Below, piece after piece: positions 1 through 7,451 of a stretch of 15,665 bases of DNA. Positions within the stretch are counted from its first letter, which is position 1, and each line of letters opens with the position of its first letter. Below the pieces are notes generated by a model. The model ran no database searches and had not been told where the DNA came from. It worked only from the letters and a program-made list of their open reading frames with translations. A program made the translations under genes and the position numbers. The DNA is from Candidatus Zixiibacteriota bacterium. Its GTDB lineage: Bacteria > Zixibacteria > MSB-5A5 > SM23-73-2. The stretch covers positions 1 to 15,665 of the forward strand of contig JAUWYR010000051.1 in assembly GCA_030615745.1 (NCBI GenBank), read 5' to 3'.

Positions 1-190
1 TTTTAGGACTTTGGATATTACCGGGACGATCAAGTTACCTGAGGGTGTTGAGATGGTTATGCCGGGTGACAATGTTAATATGGATGTTGAGTTGATATCC
101 CCGATAGCCTTGGAGAAGGAGTTACGTTTTGCTATAAGGGAAGGAGGAAAGACAGTAGGAGCTGGAGTTGTAACTGAGATAATAGAATAG
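1..190 (+). CDS. tuf: Elongation factor Tu, C-terminal fragment (5' end outside window)
   Basis: This is the last 62 codons of EF-Tu, the GTPase that carries aminoacyl-tRNA to the ribosomal A site. The first complete codon is at position 2 and the TAG stop is at 188-190. The translation begins [20 protein letters not shown] and ends with the EF-Tu signature [17 protein letters not shown] followed by TEIIE, which is beta-barrel domain 3. The rest of the gene lies upstream of the window. A second tuf begins at 15482, so this genome has at least two tuf loci in the same orientation about 15 kb apart. The two fragments cover opposite ends of the protein and cannot be compared. No intrinsic terminator (stem plus T-run) is visible between this stop and rpmG. 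Confidence 0.97.
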   Translation, partial: FRTLDITGTIKLPEGVEMVMPGDNVNMDVELISPIALEKELRFAIREGGKTVGAGVVTEIIE

Positions 191-223
191 ATGCAAGATG
201 CAAGATTCAAGATGCAAGATCAA
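190..223. repeat. Tandem heptamer repeat (GATGCAA) after tuf
   Basis: Five consecutive units can be read: GATGCAA at 190-196, GATGCAA at 197-203, GATTCAA at 204-210, GATGCAA at 211-217, and a one-base-shorter GATCAA at 218-223. The array starts on the last base of the tuf stop codon. It resembles the short tandemly repeated (heptanucleotide) sequences found in intergenic DNA of some bacteria. The remaining spacer to rpmG (224-286) contains a weak GATCAA/TTGGTC stem (218-223 with 237-242) and an AAGGA ribosome binding site at 271-275, but no convincing promoter or terminator. Confidence 0.85.
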
Positions 224-286
224 CGGATGGAATGGATTGGTCAAAAAAGGGATTAAACTTACGTAAATAGAAGGATGATTTAAATT

Positions 287-439
287 ATGCCCAGGGAGAT
301 TGTAACTTTAGCCTGTGAGGAGTGTAAGAGGAGAAATTATACAACTACTAAAAACAAAAGGAAACACCCGGATAGGGTATCATATAAGAAATTTTGTCCA
401 TTTTGCCATAAACATACATTACATAAGGAAACAAGATAA
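287..439 (+). CDS. rpmG: 50S ribosomal protein L33, zinc-binding form
   Basis: This encodes a 50-residue L33, a small protein of the large ribosomal subunit near the tRNA exit site. It opens [18 protein letters not shown] and ends with [14 protein letters not shown]. Two cysteine pairs, C10/C13 and C37/C40, form a zinc ribbon, so this is the C+ (zinc-containing) version of L33, which in other bacteria often coexists with a cysteine-free paralogue. The ATG at 287 is preceded by AAGGA at 271-275. The gene lies between tuf and the Trp tRNA, its usual place beside secE-nusG in many bacteria. Identification is firm despite the short length. Confidence 0.96.
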   Translation: MPREIVTLACEECKRRNYTTTKNKRKHPDRVSYKKFCPFCHKHTLHKETR

Positions 440-477
440 AGATGAAAATTTGTGTAATTTTTTAATATGGTCTAAAC

Positions 478-551
478 AGGTCTGTAGCTCAACTGGCTAG
501 AGCATCGGTCTCCAAAACCGGTGGTTGGGGGTTCGAGTCCCTCCAGACCTG
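478..551 (+). tRNA. trnW: tRNA-Trp (anticodon CCA)
   Basis: The full cloverleaf can be folded. The acceptor stem pairs AGGTCTG (478-484) with CAGACCT (544-550), with discriminator G551. The D stem is GCTC/GAGC (487-490 and 500-503). The anticodon stem is TCGGT (505-509) with ACCGG (517-521, one G-U pair), around loop CTCCAAA with anticodon CCA at 512-514. The T arm is GGGGG (527-531) with CCCTC (539-543) around loop TTCGAGT. The 3' CCA is not encoded (the bases after G551 are AAA), so it must be added by tRNA nucleotidyltransferase. The gene sits between rpmG and secE, a common location for this tRNA, and is probably cotranscribed with them. Confidence 0.97.
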
Positions 552-578
552 AAAAAATAAAAGATTTTTTTACAATCT

Positions 579-764
579 ATGTTTGGAAAAATAAAGAGGT
601 TTATAAAAGAGGTAAAAATTGAATTGACCAAGGTTACCTGGGTCTCCAAGCAGATGCTTATTGGCTCAACTATTATCGTTGTAATTTTTTCTATGCTTTT
701 GGCTATATTTACAGGAGTAGTGGATAAACTTTTATCTGTGGTTATGAGTTTTATTCTAAGTTAA
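579..764 (+). CDS. secE: Preprotein translocase subunit SecE (one-helix form)
   Basis: This encodes a 61-residue SecE, the small membrane subunit that clamps SecY in the SecYEG protein-export channel. An amphipathic cytoplasmic helix carries the conserved ELTKVTW motif (residues 15-21). It is followed by a single transmembrane segment at about residues 27-48 (IGSTIIVVIFSMLLAIFTG). The length matches the short SecE of most bacteria rather than the three-helix E. coli type. The ATG at 579 lies only 27 nt after the tRNA-Trp 3' end, and no clear Shine-Dalgarno sequence is visible in front of it. nusG follows directly, as in most bacteria. Confidence 0.95.
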   Translation: MFGKIKRFIKEVKIELTKVTWVSKQMLIGSTIIVVIFSMLLAIFTGVVDKLLSVVMSFILS

Positions 765-779
765 ACTGGGGTGATTTGT

Positions 780-1310
780 TTGGCTAAAAAGTGGTATGTT
801 GCACATACTTATTCTGGACATGAGCTAAAGGCAAAAAAGTATTTGGAAAACGAAGCAGCAAATTTAGGCTTAAGTGACAAATTTGGAAGGATTTTGGTTC
901 CTACTGAGACTGTGGTGGAAATGAAACATGGAAAAAGGAACACCAAGGTGAAAAAATTCCTTCCGAGCTATATACTAATTGAGATGGAATTATGCGAAGA
1001 AACTCAGCATTTGGTGACCTCGAGCCCTGGAATAACAAGCTTTGTTGGCAGTAAAGGAAAACCTGTTCCTTTAAGGGAATTGGAGGTTAAAAGGATTTTA
1101 GGTCAGATAAAAAAAGGAAGGACCAGAGAATACGAGAAAATCCCATTTAAAACCGGAGATCATGTTAAGGTGGTGGATGGCCCTTTTACCGATTTCGCAG
1201 GTTTTGTGAGCGAGGTTAATGATGAGCGCAAGAGCCTGAAGGTTATGGTGAGCATTTTCGGACGACCAACTCCGGTGGAGTTGGATTTCTTGCAGGTCCA
1301 GATTCTTTAA
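780..1310 (+). CDS. nusG: Transcription termination/antitermination factor NusG
   Basis: This encodes a 176-residue NusG, the universal elongation factor that binds RNA polymerase through its N-terminal domain and links it to Rho or to the ribosome (via S10) through its KOW domain. The N-terminal NGN domain opens [15 protein letters not shown]. The KOW domain spans about residues 124-160, with the motif [16 protein letters not shown] and then [15 protein letters not shown] choose the TTG at 780 over the in-frame GTG at 771 for two reasons: GGGGTGA at 768-774 is a Shine-Dalgarno at proper distance from 780 but overlaps the GTG, and family members begin with the MAKKWY-like sequence. No extra domain is inserted between NGN and KOW. 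Confidence 0.96.
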   Translation: MAKKWYVAHTYSGHELKAKKYLENEAANLGLSDKFGRILVPTETVVEMKHGKRNTKVKKFLPSYILIEMELCEETQHLVTSSPGITSFVGSKGKPVPLRELEVKRILGQIKKGRTREYEKIPFKTGDHVKVVDGPFTDFAGFVSEVNDERKSLKVMVSIFGRPTPVELDFLQVQIL

Positions 1311-1324
1311 ATCGAGGAAAAAAA

Positions 1325-1750
1325 ATGGCAAAGAAAGTAGTTGCAAAAATTAAGCTTCAGATTCCAGCAGGCAATGCAACTCCTGCACCTCCGGTTGGTC
1401 CAGCATTGGGTCAACATGGGGTGAATATCATGGAATTCTGTAAAGCTTACAACGCTAAAACTCAATCGCAGGCTGGTATGATCGTGCCCGCTATTATCAC
1501 AATCTATGTTGATAGAACCTTTTCCTTTATCACTAAAACTCCTCCAGCCTCTGTCCTTTTAAAAAAAGCGGCTAACATTGAGAAAGGCTCTGGTGAACCC
1601 AACAAAGTCAAGGTTGGAAAGGTAACAAGAAAACAAATAGAGGAAATCTCAAGCATAAAGCTTAAGGATTTGAATGCCTCCTCCTTGGAGAGGGCTGTTA
1701 AGATAATTGAAGGAACAGCAAAAAGCATGGGAATTGAGGTGGAAGGCTAA
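1325..1750 (+). CDS. rplK: 50S ribosomal protein L11
   Basis: This encodes a 141-residue L11, the usual length. L11 binds 23S rRNA in the GTPase-associated centre, next to the L10/L12 stalk, and contacts EF-G. The N-terminal domain contains the signature [14 protein letters not shown] (residues 22-35), and the C-terminal rRNA-binding domain includes the conserved segment [14 protein letters not shown]. The ATG at 1325 follows a GAGG-containing stretch just after the nusG stop. Only 14 nt separate nusG and rplK, so there is no room for a classical L1-binding leader directly upstream. The stop codon abuts the rplA start codon. Confidence 0.98.
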   Translation: MAKKVVAKIKLQIPAGNATPAPPVGPALGQHGVNIMEFCKAYNAKTQSQAGMIVPAIITIYVDRTFSFITKTPPASVLLKKAANIEKGSGEPNKVKVGKVTRKQIEEISSIKLKDLNASSLERAVKIIEGTAKSMGIEVEG

Positions 1751-2455
1751 ATGAGAAGAGGAAAAAATTACAAAAAGACAAAAGAGAAAATAAAATCTTT
1801 TGAAAAACTCTCCCTTATGGATGCTATAAAACTTGTGAAGGAGAACGCCCATGCTAAATTCGATGAGACAGTGGAACTATCAGTTAGGTTAGGGGTAGAT
1901 CCTAAATATTCTGATCAGATGGTGCGAGGGATTGTGATTTTGCCTTTTGGCACAGGTAAAAAAGTAAAGGTTTTAGTATTGACCAAAGGTGAGAAAGAAA
2001 AGGAAGCTAAAGATGCTGGTGCTGATTTTGTGGGCTCAGATGAGTATATTGAGAAAATAAGGGCTGGTTGGAGCGATGTAGATGCTATCGTAGCAACGCC
2101 TGATATGATGGGAGCAGTTGGAAAATTAGGGAAAATACTCGGACCCAAAGGACTTATGCCTAACCCAAAATCTGGAACTGTCACCTTCGATGTAGCAAAG
2201 GCGGTGAAGGATTTGAAGCGTGGTAAAATCGAGTTTCGAGTTGATAAATCCGGAAATATAGGGACTCCAATTGGTAAGGTCTCTTTTAAGGATGAGGAAT
2301 TATATGAAAATGCAAAAGCATTTCTCGATACGGTAATTCGTGCCAAGCCACCAGCGGCAAAAGGTCAGTACTTTAAAGGTATGTCCATATCCTCTACAAT
2401 GGGTGTGGGGATAAGGCTGGATACACAATCAATTTTAGCAGAGTTAAAGAAGTGA
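1751..2455 (+). CDS. rplA: 50S ribosomal protein L1
   Basis: This encodes a 234-residue L1, the protein of the mobile L1 stalk that assists E-site tRNA release; in several bacteria it also represses its own operon. The family signature [14 protein letters not shown] lies at residues 131-144, and the C-terminal part contains [16 protein letters not shown], also typical. The ATG begins immediately after the rplK TAA (zero spacing), so the two genes are very likely translationally coupled. rplJ starts 4 nt after the stop. Confidence 0.98.
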   Translation: MRRGKNYKKTKEKIKSFEKLSLMDAIKLVKENAHAKFDETVELSVRLGVDPKYSDQMVRGIVILPFGTGKKVKVLVLTKGEKEKEAKDAGADFVGSDEYIEKIRAGWSDVDAIVATPDMMGAVGKLGKILGPKGLMPNPKSGTVTFDVAKAVKDLKRGKIEFRVDKSGNIGTPIGKVSFKDEELYENAKAFLDTVIRAKPPAAKGQYFKGMSISSTMGVGIRLDTQSILAELKK

Positions 2456-2459
2456 TCCT

Positions 2460-2981
2460 ATGCTTAAAGAAGAAAAAAAAAGAGTTGTTGAAGAGTTAAA
2501 AGAGAAATTGGAGAAAAGCAAAAGCTTTTTTTTGACAGACTTTTCCGGTCTTAATGTCGAGGAGATAAACCAGTTAAGAAAAGAGCTTAAAAGTAATGGA
2601 ATAGAATATAAAGTGGTCAAAAACACCTTGTTAAGACTTGCAGTAAAAGATCTTGGCTTGGACCAAATAACAGATTATCTTGAGGGACCAACGGGTGTGG
2701 CTTTCGGATACAACGAACCAATTCTCCCTGCAAAAATTTTGCATAATTTCAAAAAGAAAACAGAAAAACCGAAAATAAAAGTTTTCTGGATAGGAAAAGA
2801 GCTTTTTCAAGCAGATAAGTTTGAGGATTTCGCAACACTTCCAACAAGAGATGAACTTCTGACTCTGATTTTCGGATGTTTTAAATCTCCCCTGGTTAAC
2901 CTTGTTGGAACATTAGATGGGGTTTTAAGAGAGTTTGTGGGAACCATTGAGGCTATAGTTAAATCTAAGTCAAAAAAATAA
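2460..2981 (+). CDS. rplJ: 50S ribosomal protein L10
   Basis: This encodes a 173-residue L10, the base of the ribosomal stalk. The N-terminal domain binds 23S rRNA with L11, and the long C-terminal helix recruits L12 dimers. The typical N-terminal features are FFLTDFSGLNVEEINQLR (residues 23-40) and KVVKNTLLRLA (51-61). The C-terminal helix segment includes NLVGTLDGVLREFVGTIEAI and a Lys-rich tail. The ATG at 2460 lies 4 nt after rplA, so the L10-binding leader that precedes rplJ in many bacteria cannot sit in the spacer. A 78-nt gap follows before rplL. Confidence 0.97.
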   Translation: MLKEEKKRVVEELKEKLEKSKSFFLTDFSGLNVEEINQLRKELKSNGIEYKVVKNTLLRLAVKDLGLDQITDYLEGPTGVAFGYNEPILPAKILHNFKKKTEKPKIKVFWIGKELFQADKFEDFATLPTRDELLTLIFGCFKSPLVNLVGTLDGVLREFVGTIEAIVKSKSKK

Positions 2982-3004
2982 ACTTATCAGTCTGAGGCAA
3001 AAAA

Positions 3005-3028
3005 TTTAATTTGTTCTCAAAGATTAAA
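3005..3028 (+). promoter_or_regulatory. A/T hairpin in the rplJ-rplL spacer
   Basis: TTTAATTTG (3005-3013) can pair with CAAA (3018-3021) and TTAAA (3024-3028). This gives nine A-T-rich pairs with a two-base GA bulge and a TTCT loop. It lies 17 nt before the rplL Shine-Dalgarno in the 78-nt spacer. No T-run follows, so it is not an intrinsic terminator. It could influence the separate expression level of L12, which is needed in several copies per ribosome, but it is weak and may be chance in A+T-rich DNA. Confidence 0.3.
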
Positions 3029-3059
3029 ATATAAAATCAAAAAATGGAGGTTAAATTTT

Positions 3060-3575
3060 ATGGCTGAACCTGAAAAAGAAAAAACTAAAAAAGCAAGCGC
3101 TAAGAAAGAAGAGGGACAAAAAAAACAAGAGGCAAAGAAAGAAAAAAAACAAGAGGTAAAAACCCAGGTTGCAGAAGAAAAGCCAACCTCTTTTTCATCT
3201 GAGATCGACCAGATTATCTCCACTATCGAGAACATGACAGTTATGGAGCTTTCACAGCTCTCCAAGGCATTGCAGGAGAAATTTGGGGTTTCAGCTGCTG
3301 TTCCAGTTGCCCAAGCTGCCTCACCTGCTGGTGGAGTGGCAAAGGAGGCTGCCACAGAGGAGAAAAGCGAATTTAATGTGATTCTTTCGAGTGTGGGTGA
3401 TAAAAAGATTCAGGTGATAAAAGTGGTCAGAGAAATAACTAGTTTGGGTTTGAAGGAAGCCAAAGATCTGGTCGATTCTGCACCAAAACCTGTGAAAGAA
3501 GGGATACCAAAAGAGGAGGCTGAACAAATCAGAGCTAAACTCCAGGAGGTGGGAGCTACTGTCGAGCTTAAATAA
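3060..3575 (+). CDS. rplL: 50S ribosomal protein L7/L12 with a charged N-terminal extension
   Basis: This encodes the stalk protein that recruits and activates translational GTPases. It is 171 residues, against roughly 120-130 in most bacteria. Residues 1-46 are an added low-complexity segment ([20 protein letters not shown] and more); 24 of the first 41 residues are Lys or Glu. The ordinary protein then follows: the N-terminal dimerisation domain from about residue 47 ([20 protein letters not shown]), the Ala-rich hinge ([16 protein letters not shown]) and the C-terminal factor-binding domain from about 104 ([20 protein letters not shown], then [19 protein letters not shown]). The start at 3060 is supported by GGAGG at 3046-3050 with 9-nt spacing. 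I see no alternative ATG, GTG or TTG start near residue 47, so the extension is part of the gene. Confidence 0.96.
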   Translation: MAEPEKEKTKKASAKKEEGQKKQEAKKEKKQEVKTQVAEEKPTSFSSEIDQIISTIENMTVMELSQLSKALQEKFGVSAAVPVAQAASPAGGVAKEAATEEKSEFNVILSSVGDKKIQVIKVVREITSLGLKEAKDLVDSAPKPVKEGIPKEEAEQIRAKLQEVGATVELK

Positions 3576-3621
3576 TTTATCTTTAATTTAAAAAAGTTGG
3601 TTTTTATAAAAGAAAGATAAA
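3576..3621 (+). promoter_or_regulatory. Long inverted repeat in the rplL-rpoB spacer
   Basis: TTTATCTTT at 3576-3584 is the exact reverse complement of AAAGATAAA at 3613-3621. Inside it, AAAAA (3591-3595) can pair with TTTTT (3601-3605) around GTTGG, with additional TTT/AAA pairing. The result is one long A-T-rich hairpin starting directly after the rplL stop codon. In E. coli the rplL-rpoB gap carries an attenuator and an RNase III processing site, and this hairpin occupies the same position. No clean T-run follows, so termination is less likely than processing or mRNA stabilisation. The function is inference. Confidence 0.45.
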
Positions 3622-3625
3622 AATG

Positions 3626-3654
3626 TCACATCCACACATTTTAAAGGAGTGTGA
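3626..3654 (+). promoter_or_regulatory. Hairpin covering the rpoB ribosome binding site
   Basis: TCACATCC at 3626-3633 can pair with GGA (3646-3648) and TGTGA (3650-3654), with G3649 bulged, giving an 8-bp stem and a 12-nt loop. The paired GGA is the core of the AAGGAG Shine-Dalgarno at 3644-3649 that serves the TTG start at 3660. An alternative pairing of CACAC (3633-3637) with GTGTG (3649-3653) also touches the same site. This structure could limit rpoB translation, but no ligand or protein is identified from the sequence. Confidence 0.4.
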
Positions 3655-3659
3655 TAACT

Positions 3660-6600
3660 TTGTCAAAAGTCAAAACCATTGAGAGAATATCATTTTCTAA
3701 ATTGAAAGAGGTAGCAGAGCTTCCCTGTTTCTTGGATATTCAGAGGGAGTCTTTTAAAAATTTTCTACAACTGGAAAAAGACCCTGAAAAAAGGGAGAAC
3801 AAAGGGCTTCAAGCAATTTTCAATGAGGTTTTCCCTGTTACCGATGTTCATGAGAACTACTCTTTGGAGTTCGTGAAATATACGGTGGGCAAACCTCGCT
3901 ATACTCTTCAGGAGTGTCGTGAAAGAAATATGACCTATGGAGCTCCACTTAAAGCCACTTTGAGGCTGGTGATAAGAGAGACGAAGGAGAAAAGGAAAGA
4001 GGTCAAGGATATCATCGAGCAGGATGTTTTTTTAGGAGAGCTTCCTTTAATGACTCCCGCAGGAACTTTTATCGTCAATGGTGCAGAGAGGGTAATTGTA
4101 AGCCAGCTTCATCGTTCCCCAGGGGTCTTTTTCGATGAAGAGATTCACCCTAACGGTAAAAGACTTTACAGCGCTCGAATAATTCCATACCGCGGTTCCT
4201 GGATGGTATTCAATTTAGATGTCAATGACATTATGTACGTGCACATCGATACCAGGAGAAAACTTCTTGCAACTATCTTTTTGAGAACTTTAGGTTATTC
4301 CACTGATGAAGAGATTATAAAACTATTTTATGAGGTGGAAGACTTTCAACTTTCTGGAAAAAATCCATCCAAACTTTCAGGAAAGATCTGTGCTTCACCA
4401 GTAATTGATCCGAAAACTGGCGAGATCGTTTTATCTTGTGGAGAAACCATAACTGAGCCTTTCATAGAGCAACTAAAAAGTCTTAAAATACGAAAGATCA
4501 AGGTTATCTCCTCTGATCTGACTCATGATCCGAAAGTGATAATCAACACCTTGCAGAAGGATTCTACAAAGTCTTTACAGGACGCTCTGTTCAAAATCTA
4601 CACCCTTTTGAGACCAGGGGAACCCCCTTCCCCGGAGATGGCCAAGGGTCTTTTGGAGAGACTATTTTTTACCTCAAAAAGATATGACTTAGGTGAAGTG
4701 GGTCGCCACAGAATAAATGAACGCCTTTCACTTGAGGTACCTCTGGAAACTACCACCCTGACTAACCAGGATTTTCTGAGCATAACAAAATACTTATTGA
4801 AATTGAGGAATGGAGAAGGAACAGTAGATGATATAGACCATCTCGGCAACAGGAGAGTACGAACAGTTGGTGAGCTTTTGTCAACTCAATTTTTGATCGG
4901 TCTTTCCCGGATGTCAAGAACTATGAGGGAAAGGATGAGCCTAAAAAATACCGAGGCTATCACCCCTCATGATCTGGTGAATGCCCGAACTGTCTCCGCT
5001 GTGATACAGACTTTCTTCGGTTCTTCCCAGCTCTCTCAGTTTATGGATCAGACTAATCCCTTAGCAGAGCTAACTCATAAAAGGAGATTATCAGCTTTGG
5101 GACCTGGTGGTCTAACCCGGGAAAGAGCTGGTTTTGAGGTTAGAGATGTGCACCATACTCACTACGGGAGGATGTGCCCTATCGAGACGCCGGAGGGTCC
5201 TAATATAGGGTTGATCGCTTCCCTTTCCACCTACGCCAGGATAAATAAGTATGGATTTTTGGAAACACCTTATCTTAAGGTGGTAAAGGGAAAGGTTACC
5301 AACCAGATTGAGTATCTTTCAGCAGATGTTGAGGATAAATATCATATAGCTCAAGCTAATGAGCCTCTGGATAAAGATAGAAGGTTTTTGAATTCAATGA
5401 TTAAGGCAAGGGTCAAAGGTGATTTTCCTTTAGTCCCACCAGAAAAGATTGAGTATATGGATGTTTCACCTAAACAACTGGTCTCAGTAGCTGCTGCTCT
5501 GATTCCATTTCTCGAACATGATGACGCTAACAGAGCTTTGATGGGCTCTAATATGCAGAGACAAGCAGTCCCTCTTCTGACCTCGGAAGCTCCCATCATC
5601 GGAACTGGAATGGAAAAAAAAGCGGCCTTGGATACCAAAACTTTAGTAATTGCCAAAAGAAGTGGAGTGGTCAAAAGCGTAACTGCTGATAAGATAGTGA
5701 TTAAACCTACTGATGAGGGTGATGATTCATTTGATTTCGTGGGAGATGATGAGTATAGACTGGAGAAATTCAGACGTTCAAATCAGGACACCTGTACAAA
5801 TCAGAGATCTTTGGTGGAAGTTGGGGACAGAGTTAAGCTGGGAGATTGTGTAGCTGATGGAGCTGCCACCGATAGAGGGGAGTTAGCTTTGGGAGCCAAT
5901 GTATTGGTCGCCTTCATGCCTTGGAGAGGTCATAATTTTGAGGATGCTATTATAGTAAGTGAGAAGCTTGTTGCTGAAGACCGATATACCTCGATCCATA
6001 TTGAGGAATTTGAGCTTCAGGTAAGGGAGACCAAAAGAGGCGCTGAGGAGATAACCAGAGAGATTCCCAATGTATCTGAGGAGGCTTTAGCTAATTTAGA
6101 TGAAAAAGGTATTATAAGAGTAGGAGCTGAGGTTGAGGCAGATGATATTTTGGTGGGCAAGGTTACCCCTAAGGGTGAGTCGGAGCTTTCTCCGGAGGAA
6201 AGACTTTTAAGGGCTATTTTTGGCGAGAAGGCTGGAGATATTAGGGATGCTTCCCTGAAAGCACCCCCAGGAATGAAAGGAATCGTGATCGATACCAAGG
6301 TATTTTCTCGTAAGGAGCGAACTGAGGAATCAAAAAAAGCGGAGAGAAATGAGATTGCCCGTCTTAAAAGAGTCCTTCAGAAAAAGATGGAGAGTTTGAA
6401 AAAACTTAGAGATAGTAGGTTGAAAAAGCTTTTGAAAAACCAGGTCGCGAACACTATAAGGAAAATATCGGATGACTCGGTGGTTTTCAGAACCGGCTAT
6501 AAGTTTAAGGTGGATTCCTTAGATGGTATAGAAGTCGATGATCTTTTTGTTGAGAATGGATTTGTTCAGAGCCCCAAAGTTAATAGTAAAATAGAGAAGC

Positions 6601-7439
6601 TTTTGCAAAGCTACAAAAAGACAGCCTCTGAAACTCAAATTCAATTTGAGCTTGAGCAGGAGAAAATTCAAAGAGGCGCTGAGCTTTCACCAGGAGTAGT
6701 TCAACTGGTTAAGGTATACGTTGCTACCAAAAGGAGGTTGTCGGTTGGTGATAAGGTGGCTGGAAGGCATGGAAACAAAGGTGTTATTGCAAAAATTGTT
6801 CCAGAAGAAGATATGCCCTATCTACCTGATGGAACTCCGATTGAGATGATACTCAATCCATTGGGGGTGCCCTCGAGGATGAATTTAGGTCAGATTCTCG
6901 AGACTCATCTCGGTTGGGCAGGTAAGAAGCTTGGGATTTACTTTTCCAGTCCTATCTTCGATGGGGCAAGTTTGGGGGAAGTGCAAGAGGCTTTGAAGAA
7001 AGCTGAGCTGCCAAAATCGGGTAAAGTTGTGATCTATGATGGAAAGACAGGTGAGCCCTTTGACTATCCGGTCACAGTTGGTTACATCTATATGATGAAA
7101 TTATCTCATCTGGTGGACGATAAAATCCATGCTCGTTCCATTGGACCATATTCTTTGGTTACTCAACAGCCTTTGGGGGGAAAAGCTCAATTCGGAGGTC
7201 AGAGATTTGGTGAGATGGAAGTTTGGGCTTTAGAAGCTTATGGTGCTGCTTATACCCTTCAGGAGATGCTTACCTATAAATCTGATGATGTATCTGGGCG
7301 CTCCAAAGTTTATGAAGCTATAGTTAAAGGAGTTAATCCACCGGAGCCAGGGGTTCCTGAATCTTTTAATGTTTTAGTAAAGGAGCTCCAAAGCCTTGGG
7401 TTGGATGTACAACTTATAAAAATAAATAATAAACCTTAG
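3660..7439 (+). CDS. rpoB: DNA-directed RNA polymerase subunit beta
   Basis: This encodes a 1259-residue beta subunit, one half of the RNA polymerase catalytic core. The rifampicin pocket is intact: [14 protein letters not shown] at 454-467 and [13 protein letters not shown] from 472. Residues Q460, D463, H473, R476 and S478 match the sensitive E. coli Q513, D516, H526, R529 and S531. The catalytic-centre motif [12 protein letters not shown] carries K1032 and K1040 (E. coli K1065/K1073). Residues about 885-1005 form a Lys/Glu-rich, probably coiled insert placed like the E. coli beta insert at 938-1042. The C-terminal clamp motif [20 protein letters not shown] is present. I prefer TTG 3660 ([12 protein letters not shown]) because the AAGGAG at 3644-3649 is only 1 nt from the in-frame GTG at 3651. 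rpoC follows after 12 nt. Confidence 0.98.
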   Translation: MSKVKTIERISFSKLKEVAELPCFLDIQRESFKNFLQLEKDPEKRENKGLQAIFNEVFPVTDVHENYSLEFVKYTVGKPRYTLQECRERNMTYGAPLKATLRLVIRETKEKRKEVKDIIEQDVFLGELPLMTPAGTFIVNGAERVIVSQLHRSPGVFFDEEIHPNGKRLYSARIIPYRGSWMVFNLDVNDIMYVHIDTRRKLLATIFLRTLGYSTDEEIIKLFYEVEDFQLSGKNPSKLSGKICASPVIDPKTGEIVLSCGETITEPFIEQLKSLKIRKIKVISSDLTHDPKVIINTLQKDSTKSLQDALFKIYTLLRPGEPPSPEMAKGLLERLFFTSKRYDLGEVGRHRINERLSLEVPLETTTLTNQDFLSITKYLLKLRNGEGTVDDIDHLGNRRVRTVGELLSTQFLIGLSRMSRTMRERMSLKNTEAITPHDLVNARTVSAVIQTFFGSSQLSQFMDQTNPLAELTHKRRLSALGPGGLTRERAGFEVRDVHHTHYGRMCPIETPEGPNIGLIASLSTYARINKYGFLETPYLKVVKGKVTNQIEYLSADVEDKYHIAQANEPLDKDRRFLNSMIKARVKGDFPLVPPEKIEYMDVSPKQLVSVAAALIPFLEHDDANRALMGSNMQRQAVPLLTSEAPIIGTGMEKKAALDTKTLVIAKRSGVVKSVTADKIVIKPTDEGDDSFDFVGDDEYRLEKFRRSNQDTCTNQRSLVEVGDRVKLGDCVADGAATDRGELALGANVLVAFMPWRGHNFEDAIIVSEKLVAEDRYTSIHIEEFELQVRETKRGAEEITREIPNVSEEALANLDEKGIIRVGAEVEADDILVGKVTPKGESELSPEERLLRAIFGEKAGDIRDASLKAPPGMKGIVIDTKVFSRKERTEESKKAERNEIARLKRVLQKKMESLKKLRDSRLKKLLKNQVANTIRKISDDSVVFRTGYKFKVDSLDGIEVDDLFVENGFVQSPKVNSKIEKLLQSYKKTASETQIQFELEQEKIQRGAELSPGVVQLVKVYVATKRRLSVGDKVAGRHGNKGVIAKIVPEEDMPYLPDGTPIEMILNPLGVPSRMNLGQILETHLGWAGKKLGIYFSSPIFDGASLGEVQEALKKAELPKSGKVVIYDGKTGEPFDYPVTVGYIYMMKLSHLVDDKIHARSIGPYSLVTQQPLGGKAQFGGQRFGEMEVWALEAYGAAYTLQEMLTYKSDDVSGRSKVYEAIVKGVNPPEPGVPESFNVLVKELQSLGLDVQLIKINNKP

Positions 7440-7451
7440 GGAGGGTTAGAC

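Noticed and set aside
218-242. Terminator after the left tuf
   Set aside because: The GATCAA/TTGGTC stem is 6 bp with a wobble pair and is followed by an A-run, not a T-run.
315-500. 61-codon + strand frame overlapping rpmG and the tRNA
   Set aside because: It is out of frame with the clear 50-residue L33 (287-439), runs into tRNA-Trp and resembles no protein.
771-779. GTG at 771 as the nusG start
   Set aside because: It overlaps the GGGGTGA Shine-Dalgarno; the TTG at 780 has correct spacing and gives the family-typical N-terminus.
1915-2346. 143-codon - strand frame inside rplA
   Set aside because: It is a shadow of the strongly conserved L1 coding frame, with low-complexity Ser/Pro-rich translation and no ribosome binding site context.
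3060-3200. Mis-annotated upstream start of rplL
   Set aside because: There is a strong GGAGG at 9-nt spacing from 3060 and no alternative start near the conserved domain, so the extension is kept as real.
3651-3659. GTG at 3651 as the rpoB start
   Set aside because: It lies 1 nt after the Shine-Dalgarno, too close for initiation; TTG 3660 is better placed.
5013-5096. Rifampicin-resistance substitutions in RpoB
   Set aside because: Residues equivalent to E. coli Q513, D516, H526, R529 and S531 are all the sensitive type.
4598-6298. Several - strand frames inside rpoB
   Set aside because: All lie within conserved beta-subunit coding sequence and show no recognisable motif; they are antisense shadows.
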